A stretch of 64,000 nt of DNA from Paenibacillus aquistagni (GCF_900177815.1 NZ_FXAZ01000001.1:1426001-1490000), one strand, 5' to 3'. Positions 35,577-45,124 are shown, counted from the first letter of the stretch. Notes: generated from the letters alone by a model not told the origin. Program-made: numbers and translations.

Positions 35577-36764
35577 CTATATGAATACGGACGCATGTTC
35601 CTCATGTCGATCCACGACTTCCTCATGAATATAGATTTCTCTTCTCGCTAACTCATGAAATATCGTCTCTGGATTAAAGGCATCTTCAGGGTTCAGCATT
35701 CCTGCTTGCTTAACATGGCCGCTCGCAATCAATTCTGTGGCAATGGCAAGCGGGATGCCCACATTGCGCGTATAGGCTCTAAGCCCTTCCCATCCCGCAG
35801 CAGAACCATCGGACTTAGGATGAGTATGCGTGAGCACATGACGCCTTGAATTGCCTTCCTTCGTTCCACTCACCTCAACATGAAGCGCGTAGCCATATAC
35901 TTCGGTTTCTTGACCATAGGAAGAGCCTGCTAGATAGGTGCTAATACAATCCAGCACCCCAACCTTCGTACCTTCTATATCCACAGTCGGGTTTTGCAAA
36001 ATGCCATATTCGTACAATGAGCGTACGAGCCTCATATTCGCCTCTGGCCATGTTCCTCTCACTTCAATTAAGTGAACGCCCTTATGCTTTAATGCTTGAG
36101 CCAGCGTCCTCGTTTCACTATGGGGAATAATATATTGAGTGCTCACACCGTAAGGCTCAGGCAGCTTAATGTCAAGTGGTCTTGCGAAAGGAGGGACTTG
36201 AATAAACGCGCCATCTTCATAGACGACACGTCCTGGCAAGTCCGGGTCATATTCGTACGTTGTCGTCTCGGCGATCGACTTAGAGAAGGCAATCGGCCGA
36301 TAAGAGCCGTGGCTGACACGAATCGTATCCACAACGTCTAATTGATTAGCCGCATGCATGGCCATCATTTGCGTTACCCCAGGTGTCATGCCGAACCCAG
36401 GCACATGAATCTTTCCATTTGCTTTGAACAAGTCAGCATAATGAAATTCCTCGCCAAAGCCGTTCAGATTAATGCCGTGACAGCCTGCGAGTGCAATGGC
36501 TCTAGTAGATAATCCATTAAGCGATATAGTCGTTGCGTCCATGACGATATCATAGCAAGACAAGTTGGCGGCCGTTTCTTCCGTCCGTCTTACATCAACT
36601 TGAACAAAATCAACACGGGGATCATTCAGCCATTCAACCACCTGTTGCCCTTCTTCTACGCTAAAGTCAGCCACTGTGATTTGATCAAACGAAGAATACT
36701 GGACAAGATCAAGCACAGCTTCCCTTGCGATCTTGCCTGCACCACCCAAGCAGCATACCTTCAT
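35577..36764 (-). CDS. Saccharopine-dehydrogenase-like oxidoreductase
   Basis: A 395-residue protein of the saccharopine dehydrogenase/homospermidine synthase type: Rossmann start VCCLGGAGKIAREAVLDLV, then DIVMDATTISLNG, and a catalytic-domain region PGFGMTPGVTQMMAMHAA. The tail is rich in Glu and His. It starts 12 bases after phnW on the same strand, so it is probably cotranscribed with the phosphonate genes. The substrate is unknown; an imine or amino-acid conjugate linked to aminoethylphosphonate is possible but unproven. Confidence 0.8.
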   Translation of the reverse strand: MKVCCLGGAGKIAREAVLDLVQYSSFDQITVADFSVEEGQQVVEWLNDPRVDFVQVDVRRTEETAANLSCYDIVMDATTISLNGLSTRAIALAGCHGINLNGFGEEFHYADLFKANGKIHVPGFGMTPGVTQMMAMHAANQLDVVDTIRVSHGSYRPIAFSKSIAETTTYEYDPDLPGRVVYEDGAFIQVPPFARPLDIKLPEPYGVSTQYIIPHSETRTLAQALKHKGVHLIEVRGTWPEANMRLVRSLYEYGILQNPTVDIEGTKVGVLDCISTYLAGSSYGQETEVYGYALHVEVSGTKEGNSRRHVLTHTHPKSDGSAAGWEGLRAYTRNVGIPLAIATELIASGHVKQAGMLNPEDAFNPETIFHELARREIYIHEEVVDRHEEHASVFI

Positions 36765-36776
36765 ATCTTCTCCCCC

Positions 36777-37970
36777 TCAGTCTGATAGAACGCACTCGCT
36801 TCCTTGTTGTTGCTTCATCACTTGCTTGACAGCATGAATGAATCGATGCATATCGTCTGGAAAGACATGGCCAATCGTGCCTACACGGAACGTATCCGCA
36901 TCTGTAAGCTTGCCTGGATAGATGACGAACCCTTCCTTCTTCATTCCCTCGTAAAATAAAGCAAAATCAAATGCTGTGCCTGCCTCCCCTATCGGATAAT
37001 GGAAGCTTGTAATAATCGGCCCCTGCAATTCAGGCGGGAGAACAGGCATGAAGCCAAGCGCCTTCATCCCTTCCACCAGCACCCTATGATTGTTCTTGTA
37101 ACGCTGATAGCGTGCTTCTATTCCGCCTTCCTCTTGCAATTCCTTCATTGCGGTAGACAATGCATGAACCGTATGCGTTGGCGATGTATATCGCCATTTC
37201 CCTTGTGTCTTCTCCATCGTATTCCATTGGTCATAGAGATTGAGCGATAGAGACCTTGCCCAGCTATTTGTTTGTTCAATAGCGCTCCGCTTTGCAATGA
37301 CATAACCGAAGCCTGGCACGCCCTGTAGACATTTATTGGAGCTGCTGACGACAAAGTCAATATCCAGTGCTTCGACGTTAATAGGAATGCCTCCAAAGGT
37401 GCTCATTGCATCAACAATCAGTGTACGATGATGCTGCTTGGCGACACGGCACAGCTCTTCTAGCGGATTCAGCATACCCGAGGTCGTTTCACCATGAACA
37501 AAGGCGACATGGGTAATATCCGGATGCTCCATCAGATATCTGTCCAGTCTAGCAGGAGATAACGGAGTCACGTGAGATTCTACCATCGCAATATGATCAA
37601 TCCTGAGCGTAGCAGCAATCTCGACCATACGCTCGCCATAAGCCCCATTTGCTCCAATCAGGAGCTTTCCTTCAGGCGGCATCACACTGCCAATAACTGA
37701 CTCAACAGCAAATGTTCCGCTTCCCTGCATGAGAACTGACGTATAAAGGCTGGGACTTGCCTTTGCCAAGCTTATGAGATCATTGCGAATACCCTCTGTA
37801 AGCGCCTTGTAATCCTCATCCCAAGTACACCAGTCGAGCATCATCGCTTGACGGACTTGGCTTGAAGTAGTGAGCGGTCCTGGAGTCAGCAGCAAGTAGT
37901 GTGATTCGGATGATTCATACGATATGACCGTGTCGCGTTCTTCCTTGTTCAACTGAGATGGTGTCTTCAT
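36777..37970 (-). CDS. phnW: 2-aminoethylphosphonate-pyruvate transaminase
   Basis: A 397-residue PLP enzyme that moves the amino group of 2-aminoethylphosphonate to pyruvate, giving phosphonoacetaldehyde. The N-terminal LLLTPGPLTTS and the PLP lysine in SSNKCLQGVPGFGY are typical, as is VDAMSTFGGIP. It overlaps phnX by 4 bases, confirming coupled expression. Its N-terminus is about 20 residues longer than usual. Confidence 0.95.
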   Translation of the reverse strand: MKTPSQLNKEERDTVISYESSESHYLLLTPGPLTTSSQVRQAMMLDWCTWDEDYKALTEGIRNDLISLAKASPSLYTSVLMQGSGTFAVESVIGSVMPPEGKLLIGANGAYGERMVEIAATLRIDHIAMVESHVTPLSPARLDRYLMEHPDITHVAFVHGETTSGMLNPLEELCRVAKQHHRTLIVDAMSTFGGIPINVEALDIDFVVSSSNKCLQGVPGFGYVIAKRSAIEQTNSWARSLSLNLYDQWNTMEKTQGKWRYTSPTHTVHALSTAMKELQEEGGIEARYQRYKNNHRVLVEGMKALGFMPVLPPELQGPIITSFHYPIGEAGTAFDFALFYEGMKKEGFVIYPGKLTDADTFRVGTIGHVFPDDMHRFIHAVKQVMKQQQGSECVLSD

Positions 37971-38767
37971 AAGGCACGACCTCCTGTTGCCAACAGCATC
38001 TCAATATGCCGGATCGCTTGTGGAACGTCTGTGATGCGGTTGATGACAAGGTGAGCGCCATGTTCGATCAAGCGCTTATGCACCTCTTGCTTCCGCTCAT
38101 TCAGTGCTTCTTCGCTTAGGCTCTCCACCTCATGCTTGCCGAGTCCAAGCTCACTGCTGCCTTCGATGACGCCTACTGTCCATACACCTGCAAGTCGTCC
38201 TTCCTGCATATCGCTCACAGTGTCGCCGATCTTCATGACTTCATCTTTTGAATCAATGCCTAAATGCTTCATATTTTCATAGATCATCCAAGGATATGGG
38301 CGTCCTGCTGGAACCTCATTAGGGGTAACGAGACAATCCGGGGCGTAACCATGTGCTTTCGCTACAGGTACAATCACATCCATCATCTCTTTGGTATAGC
38401 CGGTTGTGCTGCCAATTTTCAACCCGTCGTCTTTGAGCTTGAGAACCATGTCGGCGACGCCTTCCAAGGGTTCTCCATATTGATGAAGAATACGGAATAA
38501 TGCTGGTTCAAACTGCGCATACAATTCGTCGATATCATTCTCGGTTGGCGCATGGCCGTATTTCTCTTCCCATAAAGCACTCACTCGTTCCTGGCTGCAT
38601 ATTGCCGCGATATGGTCTCGCTTCTGCATGCCCATTGGCTCTCTTGCTTCTCTATCTGTAATCTCAATCCCGCGCTCACAGAACACCTGCTTAAATACTT
38701 GCATAGGTGCAAAGCATCCATAATCAACCGTAGTCCCTGCCCAATCAAAAATAATGGCTTTAATCAT
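37967..38767 (-). CDS. phnX: Phosphonoacetaldehyde hydrolase
   Basis: A 266-residue HAD enzyme that splits phosphonoacetaldehyde into acetaldehyde and phosphate through a Schiff base. The nucleophile aspartate is in IIFDWAGTTVDYGCFAP, the Schiff-base lysine in PMGMQKRDHI, and the phosphate-binding region is MKIGDTVSDM. A strong Shine-Dalgarno (AAAGGAGGAG) precedes the ATG. It is upstream of phnW in the operon. Confidence 0.96.
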   Translation of the reverse strand: MIKAIIFDWAGTTVDYGCFAPMQVFKQVFCERGIEITDREAREPMGMQKRDHIAAICSQERVSALWEEKYGHAPTENDIDELYAQFEPALFRILHQYGEPLEGVADMVLKLKDDGLKIGSTTGYTKEMMDVIVPVAKAHGYAPDCLVTPNEVPAGRPYPWMIYENMKHLGIDSKDEVMKIGDTVSDMQEGRLAGVWTVGVIEGSSELGLGKHEVESLSEEALNERKQEVHKRLIEHGAHLVINRITDVPQAIRHIEMLLATGGRAL

Positions 38768-38803
38768 CGTGTCTCCTCCTTTAAAGGTCCTTTCTCTTGC
38801 AGC

Positions 38804-40477
38804 TTATCGCTGCTGCCAATGTTCATTTTTCTTGCGAATCTTAGATGTAATCAGCTCATACATCAACCTTACTGCAATGCTTGTTAATACGATTAACATG
38901 GACAGAGCGGCCGCCGGGGCTACATCCCCCGCATCATCCATGTTCACAATGGCCACAGATGCCAGCTTCAGGTCAGCTGCATAGAGAAAGACCACCGCCG
39001 AAATCGTAACCATCGAATTGATAAAGTAATACATGCCAATCTCAAGGATCGCCCCCAAGGTCATCGGCACCGTGACCTTAACCATCGTTCGGTAAAAAGG
39101 GATACCAAGAGATGACGAGACACTCTCGAACTCTGTATCCAGCTTCTTCAAAGCAGACGAGGCTGTCACATAGGAGACCGAGAAGAAATGCACCATGTTA
39201 GCGAGTACGAGAATGCTAATCGTCCCGTACATGATATGAAGAGGATTGCCCTTTATATTGAAGAAAAGGATATACGCGATACCGATAACAAGCCCTGGCA
39301 GCGCGAGCGGGATGATTGCCAATAAGCGCGCAGCATTGCGCATAATAGGCAGCACCTTCATCTTTTCCACTGCATAAGCCGTTAAAAAGGTGATGATCGT
39401 CCCTGCCGCTGCTGTCCATAGAGATACAATGATGCTGTTCCAATAGGGATTCATTCCTGCACCAGCAGCCTTTGAGAAATCATAGTGTTTGAATGAGAGA
39501 GTCAGATCATAGGGCCACACCTTAACAAGCGATGCCCAAGCGACCGTCCCCATAAGCAGAAGGATCAGTCCTGAGATGACATAGCATACACTGCCTATTA
39601 AGCAATCTCTTAACGGGTTTTTGATCACCTTGTAAGGAACAGCCTTAGAGGAATAAGACATCTCCTGCTTCGAGGACACATACCGATCAACCCACCAAGC
39701 AGCAAGTGCCGGAATAAGCAGCACGATGCCTACTACCGCACCCATGGACATATTTTGCTGGCCAATCACATACTTGTAGAGATCTGTAGCAAGCACATTA
39801 TAATTACCGCCCACAATCTTCGGTGCCCCAAAGTCTGTAAAGGCCAGCGTGAACGTAACAAACAGCGCACTTAACAGCCCATACTTTACCGAAGGCAGCG
39901 TTATCGTTTTAAACTGGCGATAACCGCTTGCTCCCATCGTCGTTGCTGCTTCATACAAGCGATAATCTGCCATTGCAAATGAGACGAGCAGGATCAAGTA
40001 AGCTTGTGGGAAAGTGTACATGACTTCAGAAATGATAATCCCGACAGGGCCATATAAAGGAATGGAGAACCCCGGAAAAAGGCCAAAACCTCCTGTCGTA
40101 ATCACTCCTTGATTTCCAAACAGATAAGTCAGTGCAATGCCATGCATCATCGATGGAGCGAACAATGGCAATAGCGCAATATACTTAAGCCATGTCTTGC
40201 CTCTCAAGGAAATGCGGGTAACCCCATAGGCATATAAAAACGCTAGACTCACGGCAAAGATTGAGCTCATCACAGCTACCGTCATCGTATGAGTGAGTGA
40301 TTGCAGCAAGCTTGGTGATGACAAGTATTCCATTATTAAAGAGAAGCCTGCGAATTGCCGCTGTTCATTAATAAATACTTGTGAGAATAAGGCAAACAGC
40401 GGCAGCAGCACCGCGCTGCCTAGCAAGAGCACAATAGCAACGATCATACTCCGCTGTAGATGCAGTTCATGCTTCAC
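38804..40477 (-). CDS. Two-domain ABC permease of an aminoethylphosphonate transporter
   Basis: About 557 residues with roughly twelve membrane segments and two binding-protein-dependent permease domains; the EAA-like loops lie near [15 protein letters not shown] and [15 protein letters not shown]. Double permeases of this sort accompany phnX/phnW in Bacillus and Paenibacillus. The reading frame extends upstream to 40540, overlapping the truncated binding-protein gene; the GTG at 40477 is a guess. No ATPase gene is present, so the transporter is probably non-functional unless another ATPase serves it. Confidence 0.82.
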   Translation of the reverse strand: MKHELHLQRSMIVAIVLLLGSAVLLPLFALFSQVFINEQRQFAGFSLIMEYLSSPSLLQSLTHTMTVAVMSSIFAVSLAFLYAYGVTRISLRGKTWLKYIALLPLFAPSMMHGIALTYLFGNQGVITTGGFGLFPGFSIPLYGPVGIIISEVMYTFPQAYLILLVSFAMADYRLYEAATTMGASGYRQFKTITLPSVKYGLLSALFVTFTLAFTDFGAPKIVGGNYNVLATDLYKYVIGQQNMSMGAVVGIVLLIPALAAWWVDRYVSSKQEMSYSSKAVPYKVIKNPLRDCLIGSVCYVISGLILLLMGTVAWASLVKVWPYDLTLSFKHYDFSKAAGAGMNPYWNSIIVSLWTAAAGTIITFLTAYAVEKMKVLPIMRNAARLLAIIPLALPGLVIGIAYILFFNIKGNPLHIMYGTISILVLANMVHFFSVSYVTASSALKKLDTEFESVSSSLGIPFYRTMVKVTVPMTLGAILEIGMYYFINSMVTISAVVFLYAADLKLASVAIVNMDDAGDVAPAAALSMLIVLTSIAVRLMYELITSKIRKKNEHWQQR

Positions 40478-40844
40478 CCTTCGCTGGACTGTTCGTATCT
40501 TTGAACTGATCCTGGATGCGGTCAATGCCTTGCGGATCATAGCCTTCTAGCATATGATTCTGATCCAGCACAAGGAGACTCGTCGCCGCTACGCCCCATA
40601 CGACATCAGCTACTGGATTATCCTTTTCTGCCAACAACTTTGCTGTAATTACCCCTGTTGAATCTCGCACCATGTTCAGTTTGATATCAGGATGTTTTTC
40701 TTTAAAAGAAGCCGTATAACTCTCGATGATGTCATCTTCTAATGCGGTGTAGATCGTAATCTCTTTCTGTCCCCCTGAGCTGCATGCTGCCAGAAAACTC
40801 ATACTCATCATGATAGTCAATACCAGCGTTATCCACCTTTTCAC
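40467..40844 (-). pseudogene. Truncated aminoethylphosphonate-binding lipoprotein (phnS-like)
   Basis: A 125-residue remnant of a periplasmic-type binding protein that should be about 340 residues. It has a lipoprotein signal with the lipobox LAAC (C21) and the family start [16 protein letters not shown], and continues normally to QFKDTNSP before ending abruptly as AKGEA-stop inside the permease frame. The missing C-terminal two thirds, together with the absent ATPase gene, suggests one internal deletion joining phnS to the permease. Start is GTG. Confidence 0.75.
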
Positions 40845-40983
40845 GTTAGGTTCTCGCTCCTTCTATTCCATCAAATGTTGTGACATGATAAGCATAGTCC
40901 CTTAACGTAAATCTTAAATTATCGGGATGTTAAGGTATTGTATAGATTGTGCTGTCGACATAGGATCTACGGCTTCGAACAGC

Positions 40984-41017
40984 AAAAAAAGACCATTGAT
41001 TCACTTCATCAATGGTC
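40984..41017 (-). terminator. Intrinsic terminator after the YtkA-like gene
   Basis: On the minus strand, GACCATTGAT and ATCAATGGTC pair around a 7-base loop, followed by seven T residues. Confidence 0.9.
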
Positions 41018-41063
41018 CTCTCTCATTCCTATGATCGCAATATGCTTTGATCAGAACAAAACG

Positions 41064-41483
41064 CTATTCTTTGACTTCAAATTCCTTCTTAGGCATCGAA
41101 TGCATGCCTTCAGCAGAGACATGAGAAATAATCGTATACTTGCCAGGCTGATCGAAGGCATGCTTCAATTGAAATACTCCTTCGCCTCCAGATACGGCTT
41201 CTTCCTTTTGATGCGTCTCATCGCCTTCTTTCCAATACTCGAACTCTACCTTTTCCGCTTTTTCAATCGGCTTGTCCTTTAATGTCACGACAGCCTCAAA
41301 GGTAGCTTCTTCATGGACTCGAATCTCATCCGGGACCTTCAGCTCCACACTGATCATTGCTATTTCGCCATCCTCTTGCATGTTATGCCCGGCATGATTG
41401 CTGCCCTGACTGGCATTATTGCCCGAACATCCTGCCAAAAGACTTGCGGCAACCAACAATGCGACACTTGCTTGCTTCCACAT
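41064..41483 (-). CDS. Lipoprotein with YtkA-like domain
   Basis: A 139-residue exported lipoprotein. The lipobox is LLAGC (C19), followed by a His- and Asn-rich linker with HAGHNM and a YtkA/FixH-like beta-sandwich domain (VELKVPDEIRVHEEATFEAVV; GKYTIISHVSAEGMHSMP). The His and Met content suggests metal or redox involvement, but relatives are uncharacterised. It is monocistronic with its own terminator. Confidence 0.82.
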   Translation of the reverse strand: MWKQASVALLVAASLLAGCSGNNASQGSNHAGHNMQEDGEIAMISVELKVPDEIRVHEEATFEAVVTLKDKPIEKAEKVEFEYWKEGDETHQKEEAVSGGEGVFQLKHAFDQPGKYTIISHVSAEGMHSMPKKEFEVKE

Positions 41484-41965
41484 GTTCTGTCACTCCTCAA
41501 TTCCATCCCAACGAAGGATATCACCTTAATTTTCCCATATATCTATACTATAACGTAATGCGGATGGCTCGATGGGGCTATATATGATTGGAAGTCTTGA
41601 ATATTTTGTGACATATCTCACACGAACTATATTTGACAAATCGAAGAAACAGCCGAGAAGGCAAAATGGAAATGAAGTTGACTTTGTAATCATTTGTTCC
41701 ACCTCTATAGATCATGGCATTTCAAACGACGATCTTCGAAGCTTCAAAGGGCTTCTATGCGAAGAGCAATGGATGATCTGTTTGTGCACTCCTTCAATTT
41801 GCATATGTATCGTATTCGTTCCAAAGGATGAACGAACATGAAAAAGAGCTTGCGCATATCTCGCAAGCTCAGCTATAAGGAATATCTGCGCTTCTACTAT
41901 AAGAGAGCACTCCGCTATTCATACTGTTGATCGTTCACAAACGATATGTCTATTCGATCTAGCCG
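41484..41965. other. 482-base gap without a convincing gene
   Basis: Only a terminator at 41841-41870 is supported here. A plus-strand frame at 41572-41841 (89 codons) has no Shine-Dalgarno, no recognisable domain and odd cysteine-rich composition; I do not call it. Confidence 0.6.
41841..41870 (-). terminator. Intrinsic terminator after the HAD hydrolase gene
   Basis: On the minus strand, GAGCTTGCG and CGCAAGCTC pair around a 7-base loop and TTTTT follows. Confidence 0.88.
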
Positions 41966-42778
41966 CTACACCGTTGTCTGCTTCTGATTAATGTGGTGAA
42001 TGATATCAAAAAGCTCTGATAAACTTGAAATTGTGTATTCAGGCGTAATGTCTCCATTCACACTTACTCCATGATGGTTGATCCAGGCATTATGCATGCC
42101 CGATCGAATAGCTCCGATGATATCTGTCGTCAGTTTGTCCCCAACCATAATGGTTTCCTCCGGCTTAACGCCTAACAAGCTCAGCGCGTGCTTAAACAAG
42201 CTTTGTGATGGCTTTCCTTCTGGATGGTCGCCTGAGATGACAATATGTTCGAAGTAATCTGCGATGCCCGGAACTCCTGCTAGCTTCTCTTGCTGAAGCG
42301 AAGGCGATCCGTTTGTCAAAAGCAAGAGCGGATACTGTTCGCGAAGCTTATCTAGAACCTCAAAAGTATCCTCATAGACATAAGGTCGATTGCGACGCTC
42401 CTGCATAAAGCGTTCAGCGCATGCCGCACCGAGCTTCTCATCATCAATTCCTAGCGCCAGCAAGCCATTCGTCCAAGCTGCTACTCGATATTTCGGTGCA
42501 ATCTCTTCAAGCATCCTAAATTCCTTATGCTCTCCACCTGTAAAATGCGCCCACAGCGCCTCAAACGGATTGATTCCGATATTTTGTGTAAACGCATAAG
42601 TCTCATAGGAAGCATACAATGCTCTTGCCGCGCCTCTTACCTTCTCCTCCAGCTGGAGCGCATCAAGTTCTGTTTGTAGCGATGCGAATTGGCATGTGGC
42701 TTCAAACGCCTCACGTACACTGCGCTCATCCCACAGTAAAGTGTCATCCAAGTCAAAACATACCGCTTTAATTGTCAC
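41966..42778 (-). CDS. HAD-family hydrolase
   Basis: A 270-residue HAD hydrolase with motif I CFDLDDTLLWD, motif II LLLTNGSPS, the conserved Lys in GKPSQSLF and the last motif MVGDKLTTDIIGAIRSG. It has a helical cap domain. Related proteins dephosphorylate nucleotides or sugar phosphates; the substrate is unknown. Start is GTG with GGGGGAG upstream. Confidence 0.88.
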   Translation of the reverse strand: MTIKAVCFDLDDTLLWDERSVREAFEATCQFASLQTELDALQLEEKVRGAARALYASYETYAFTQNIGINPFEALWAHFTGGEHKEFRMLEEIAPKYRVAAWTNGLLALGIDDEKLGAACAERFMQERRNRPYVYEDTFEVLDKLREQYPLLLLTNGSPSLQQEKLAGVPGIADYFEHIVISGDHPEGKPSQSLFKHALSLLGVKPEETIMVGDKLTTDIIGAIRSGMHNAWINHHGVSVNGDITPEYTISSLSELFDIIHHINQKQTTV

Positions 42779-42795
42779 GGCTCCCCCACTCCCAT

Positions 42796-43302
42796 TCAGT
42801 TGGTTTGTTCATACTCAACCTTTTGTTGTTGAGCAAATTGAATGAGTCGATCTGCCATTGCATCGGTGTCAAAACGGTTAGTCAGACGAACGAACACCCA
42901 ATTCGATCCTTTCTTGGCCGGCTCAATCTGAACAGAGCCCTTCGTTAAGTGAATTTTCTTGATGTCCTTCGCATACAGCACTTTCACGCGGTTCCACTTG
43001 GTCGTAATCAGATGGTCTTTGGCAACCTTAAGATACGGCCGTTTGAAAAAGATCATTAGCGCTAACAGCAAATACAGTACAATGGTAATCCAATACAGGG
43101 TCGTCGACTGCTCCTGAGAAAATTGGAACATAAATCCGTAGACAACCGTCAAAATGATAAGCACACTCGGTAAAATAAGATTGCGTCCCTTGAACTCATC
43201 CGGCTCACCTGGCTTATTTGTTTGTCCAGCTCCATTTTTTTGACGATGCTTGTACATCTTTTCACTATTTTTTCGTACCTGACGCTCCCACGATCGCGAC
43301 AT
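42796..43302 (-). CDS. Two-transmembrane protein of unknown function
   Basis: About 168 residues. A strongly basic N-terminus (SWERQVRKNSEKMYKHRQ) is followed by two hydrophobic helices (LILPSVLIILTVVYGFMF and YWITIVLYLLLALMIFF) and a soluble C-terminal domain that looks like a bacterial PH-type beta fold. The ATG at 43302 has AGGAGG nine bases upstream and is preferred to 43350. I do not recognise a characterised family. Confidence 0.75.
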   Translation of the reverse strand: MSRSWERQVRKNSEKMYKHRQKNGAGQTNKPGEPDEFKGRNLILPSVLIILTVVYGFMFQFSQEQSTTLYWITIVLYLLLALMIFFKRPYLKVAKDHLITTKWNRVKVLYAKDIKKIHLTKGSVQIEPAKKGSNWVFVRLTNRFDTDAMADRLIQFAQQQKVEYEQTN

Positions 43303-43439
43303 TTGGCTTGTCCTCCTATCCCTTCGCTCATATCTATAATCTAGATGCATGAACCAGCAACTGCTGATTATCGCTGATCATACAGATGAACCTGACCGAA
43401 TAAGACTTCAGCAGGCTCATGTTCTATATGGAGTAGACA

Positions 43440-43658
43440 TTAATGGAAGTTGCGAGGATCGGAGTTCGCCTCTTGTTCCCCTTCTTCATCTTCTACATAG
43501 CGAATATTATCCAGATGATGACGAACCTGAGCTCGGAACAAGACTAAGTATTGTTCGCGTAATTTAGCCCGCTCTGCGATTTCATCTTCCGTCAATCCAA
43601 CCGTCTTCTGTTTTCTTGCCAATTCATTAATCCGTGCAATCAATTTCTCATTGTTCAT
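43440..43658 (-). CDS. DUF896-family small protein (YnzC-like)
   Basis: A 72-residue, mostly helical cytoplasmic protein: [19 protein letters not shown], then [19 protein letters not shown]. This is the signature of the DUF896/YnzC family. In Bacillus it is part of the SOS-induced yneA operon, and here it also follows yneA at a short distance. Its molecular role is unknown. Confidence 0.9.
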   Translation of the reverse strand: MNNEKLIARINELARKQKTVGLTEDEIAERAKLREQYLVLFRAQVRHHLDNIRYVEDEEGEQEANSDPRNFH

Positions 43659-43830
43659 CGAGTAATTCTACCTCCATGTCATCCCTTGCATTAATCTTTA
43701 CTTTGACATGGTAAAGGGGCATTGTCAAGTCTCAAGCCTGACAGGTCATGCAGCTGCAATGGAGGTGTGCTCGAATATCCGTCCATCTCACTTCACACAC
43801 TCTTATAAATGAATTTCTTCAGAAAACTGC

Positions 43831-44223
43831 TCATCTAGAAGCTTTATTATAGATAGGAATCTCAATGACTTCACCAGCCATAAGAAAGCCTCCCCGTATA
43901 TGATTATGCTTCGCAATCTCATTAACATAGTCGCGAATATCCATGTCATACGGCAAGTACTGCTTGGCGATGTCCCATAAAGTATCGCCGTTCATCACGA
44001 TTACTTCCTTATATAAGGCATGATTTTCATTCTTGTCTTGAGTCCAGGCTTGGACAATCGAACCACATGCAATAAAAAGCATTAAGATGAACAAAGCAGT
44101 TACGATCATTCGACGAAGGCGGCGAGATTGTCTGCGATAGAATCTATGCTGTACGTTCTTCACGGTCTGATGATTGTTGCGAACTGAATAAATGGATTGA
44201 TAGCTTGTATACATGCTCTTCAC
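43831..44223 (-). CDS. yneA: Cell division suppressor YneA-like, LysM protein
   Basis: A 130-residue protein with an N-terminal membrane segment (MIVTALFILMLFIACGSIV) and a C-terminal LysM domain (MNGDTLWDIAKQYLPYDMDI, then GGFLMAGEVIEIPIY). Position divergent from lexA with SOS boxes between them identifies it as the YneA type, which delays cell division during the SOS response. The yneB resolvase-like gene found in Bacillus is absent. Confidence 0.88.
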   Translation of the reverse strand: MKSMYTSYQSIYSVRNNHQTVKNVQHRFYRRQSRRLRRMIVTALFILMLFIACGSIVQAWTQDKNENHALYKEVIVMNGDTLWDIAKQYLPYDMDIRDYVNEIAKHNHIRGGFLMAGEVIEIPIYNKASR

Positions 44224-44228
44224 TCCTC

Positions 44229-44242
44229 CAAACGTTTGTTCT
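44229..44242. promoter_or_regulatory. LexA (SOS) box 1
   Basis: CAAACGTTTGTTCT matches the Gram-positive SOS consensus CGAAC-N4-GTTCG at 8 of 10 fixed positions. It lies just upstream of yneA. Confidence 0.6.
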
Positions 44243-44263
44243 GTTTATAGCGATAATTTAACA

Positions 44264-44277
44264 CGAACATTTGTTTG
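44264..44277. promoter_or_regulatory. LexA (SOS) box 2
   Basis: CGAACATTTGTTTG matches the SOS consensus at 9 of 10 fixed positions. Confidence 0.8.
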
Positions 44278-44292
44278 AGTCAATATAAAAAA

Positions 44293-44306
44293 AGAACAAT
44301 CGTTCG
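44293..44306. promoter_or_regulatory. LexA (SOS) box 3
   Basis: AGAACAATCGTTCG matches the SOS consensus at 9 of 10 fixed positions, midway between yneA and lexA. Confidence 0.82.
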
Positions 44307-44325
44307 TATTTTTTTAGCAATGTTT

Positions 44326-44339
44326 AGAACTTACGTTTG
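44326..44339. promoter_or_regulatory. LexA (SOS) box 4
   Basis: AGAACTTACGTTTG matches the SOS consensus at 8 of 10 fixed positions and touches the likely -35 of lexA. Confidence 0.65.
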
Positions 44340-44365
44340 TGCGAACGGAGGTTCTATGTTATACT
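44337..44365 (+). promoter_or_regulatory. Likely lexA promoter
   Basis: TTGTGC (44337-44342), a 17-base spacer and TATACT (44360-44365) form a weak -35 and good -10. Box 5 lies within the spacer, so LexA would block RNA polymerase directly. Confidence 0.6.
44342..44355. promoter_or_regulatory. LexA (SOS) box 5
   Basis: CGAACGGAGGTTCT matches the SOS consensus at 9 of 10 fixed positions and sits between the -35 and -10 of lexA. Confidence 0.78.
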
Positions 44366-44398
44366 TTCTTAAAAGTGTACTCATTGGAGTTGATATCA

Positions 44399-45028
44399 TT
44401 GACCAAATTATCAAGTCGTCAACAAGCGATCCTTGAATTTATACGCAACGAAGTTCGTCTTAAAGGCTACCCGCCTTCTGTCCGCGAGATTGGAGAGGCT
44501 GTAGGACTTGCTTCCAGCTCTACCGTTCACGGTCACTTGGATCGTCTTGAGAAGAAGGGCTATATCCGTCGTGACCCTACGAAGCCAAGAGCCATTGAGC
44601 TTTTAAGTCACGAGCAATCTGAACGCATCAGTGAATACAATCATTCCTTTATTCGTGTGCCGATTGTTGGTAAAGTCACTGCCGGCGAACCAATCACAGC
44701 TACAGAGAACATTGAAGATTACTTCTCCCTTCCCTATCATATGGTTGGTGACGAGGAGACTGTATTCATGCTTAGCGTGCAAGGCGAGAGTATGATTGAA
44801 GCAGGAATACATAACGGCGACTTTGTTATTGTTCGTCAGCAGCAGACGGCAAACAATGGGGATATTGTTGTTGCCATGACGGAGGAGAACGAGGCTACTG
44901 TGAAGACATTCTATAAGGAGAAGGATCATATTCGCCTTCAGCCTGAGAATATGACAATGGAACCTATTCGACTTCACCATGTGACGATTCTCGGGAAGGT
45001 TATTGGACTCTTCCGTGACTTCCATTGA
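44399..45028 (+). CDS. lexA: SOS repressor LexA
   Basis: A 209-residue repressor of DNA-damage genes. The N-terminal winged helix ([23 protein letters not shown], shown here only in part by [20 protein letters not shown]) is followed by the autocleavage site in VTAGEP and the Ser/Lys dyad in [11 protein letters not shown] and ATVKTFY. The start is TTG at 44399 with GGAG nine bases upstream; the upstream frame to 44339 overlaps the promoter and is rejected. Five SOS boxes precede it, so autoregulation is expected. Confidence 0.95.
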   Translation: MTKLSSRQQAILEFIRNEVRLKGYPPSVREIGEAVGLASSSTVHGHLDRLEKKGYIRRDPTKPRAIELLSHEQSERISEYNHSFIRVPIVGKVTAGEPITATENIEDYFSLPYHMVGDEETVFMLSVQGESMIEAGIHNGDFVIVRQQQTANNGDIVVAMTEENEATVKTFYKEKDHIRLQPENMTMEPIRLHHVTILGKVIGLFRDFH

Positions 45029-45086
45029 TTCAGATGTTGTTTGTTAAGCACGCAGGTACGATTTACAACATAATGTTATGCATATT

Positions 45087-45124
45087 AGAGACATGGTTTC
45101 CACTTAAGGAATCATGTCTCTTTA
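45087..45124 (+). terminator. Intrinsic terminator after lexA
   Basis: AGAGACATG and CATGTCTCT form an extended, slightly interrupted stem together with GTTTCC/GGAATC, followed by TTTA and a T-rich stretch. Confidence 0.78.

Noticed and set aside
41572-41841. Plus-strand frame of 89 codons
   Set aside because: No ribosome-binding site or recognisable domain; odd Cys-rich composition; ends at a terminator belonging to the opposite strand.
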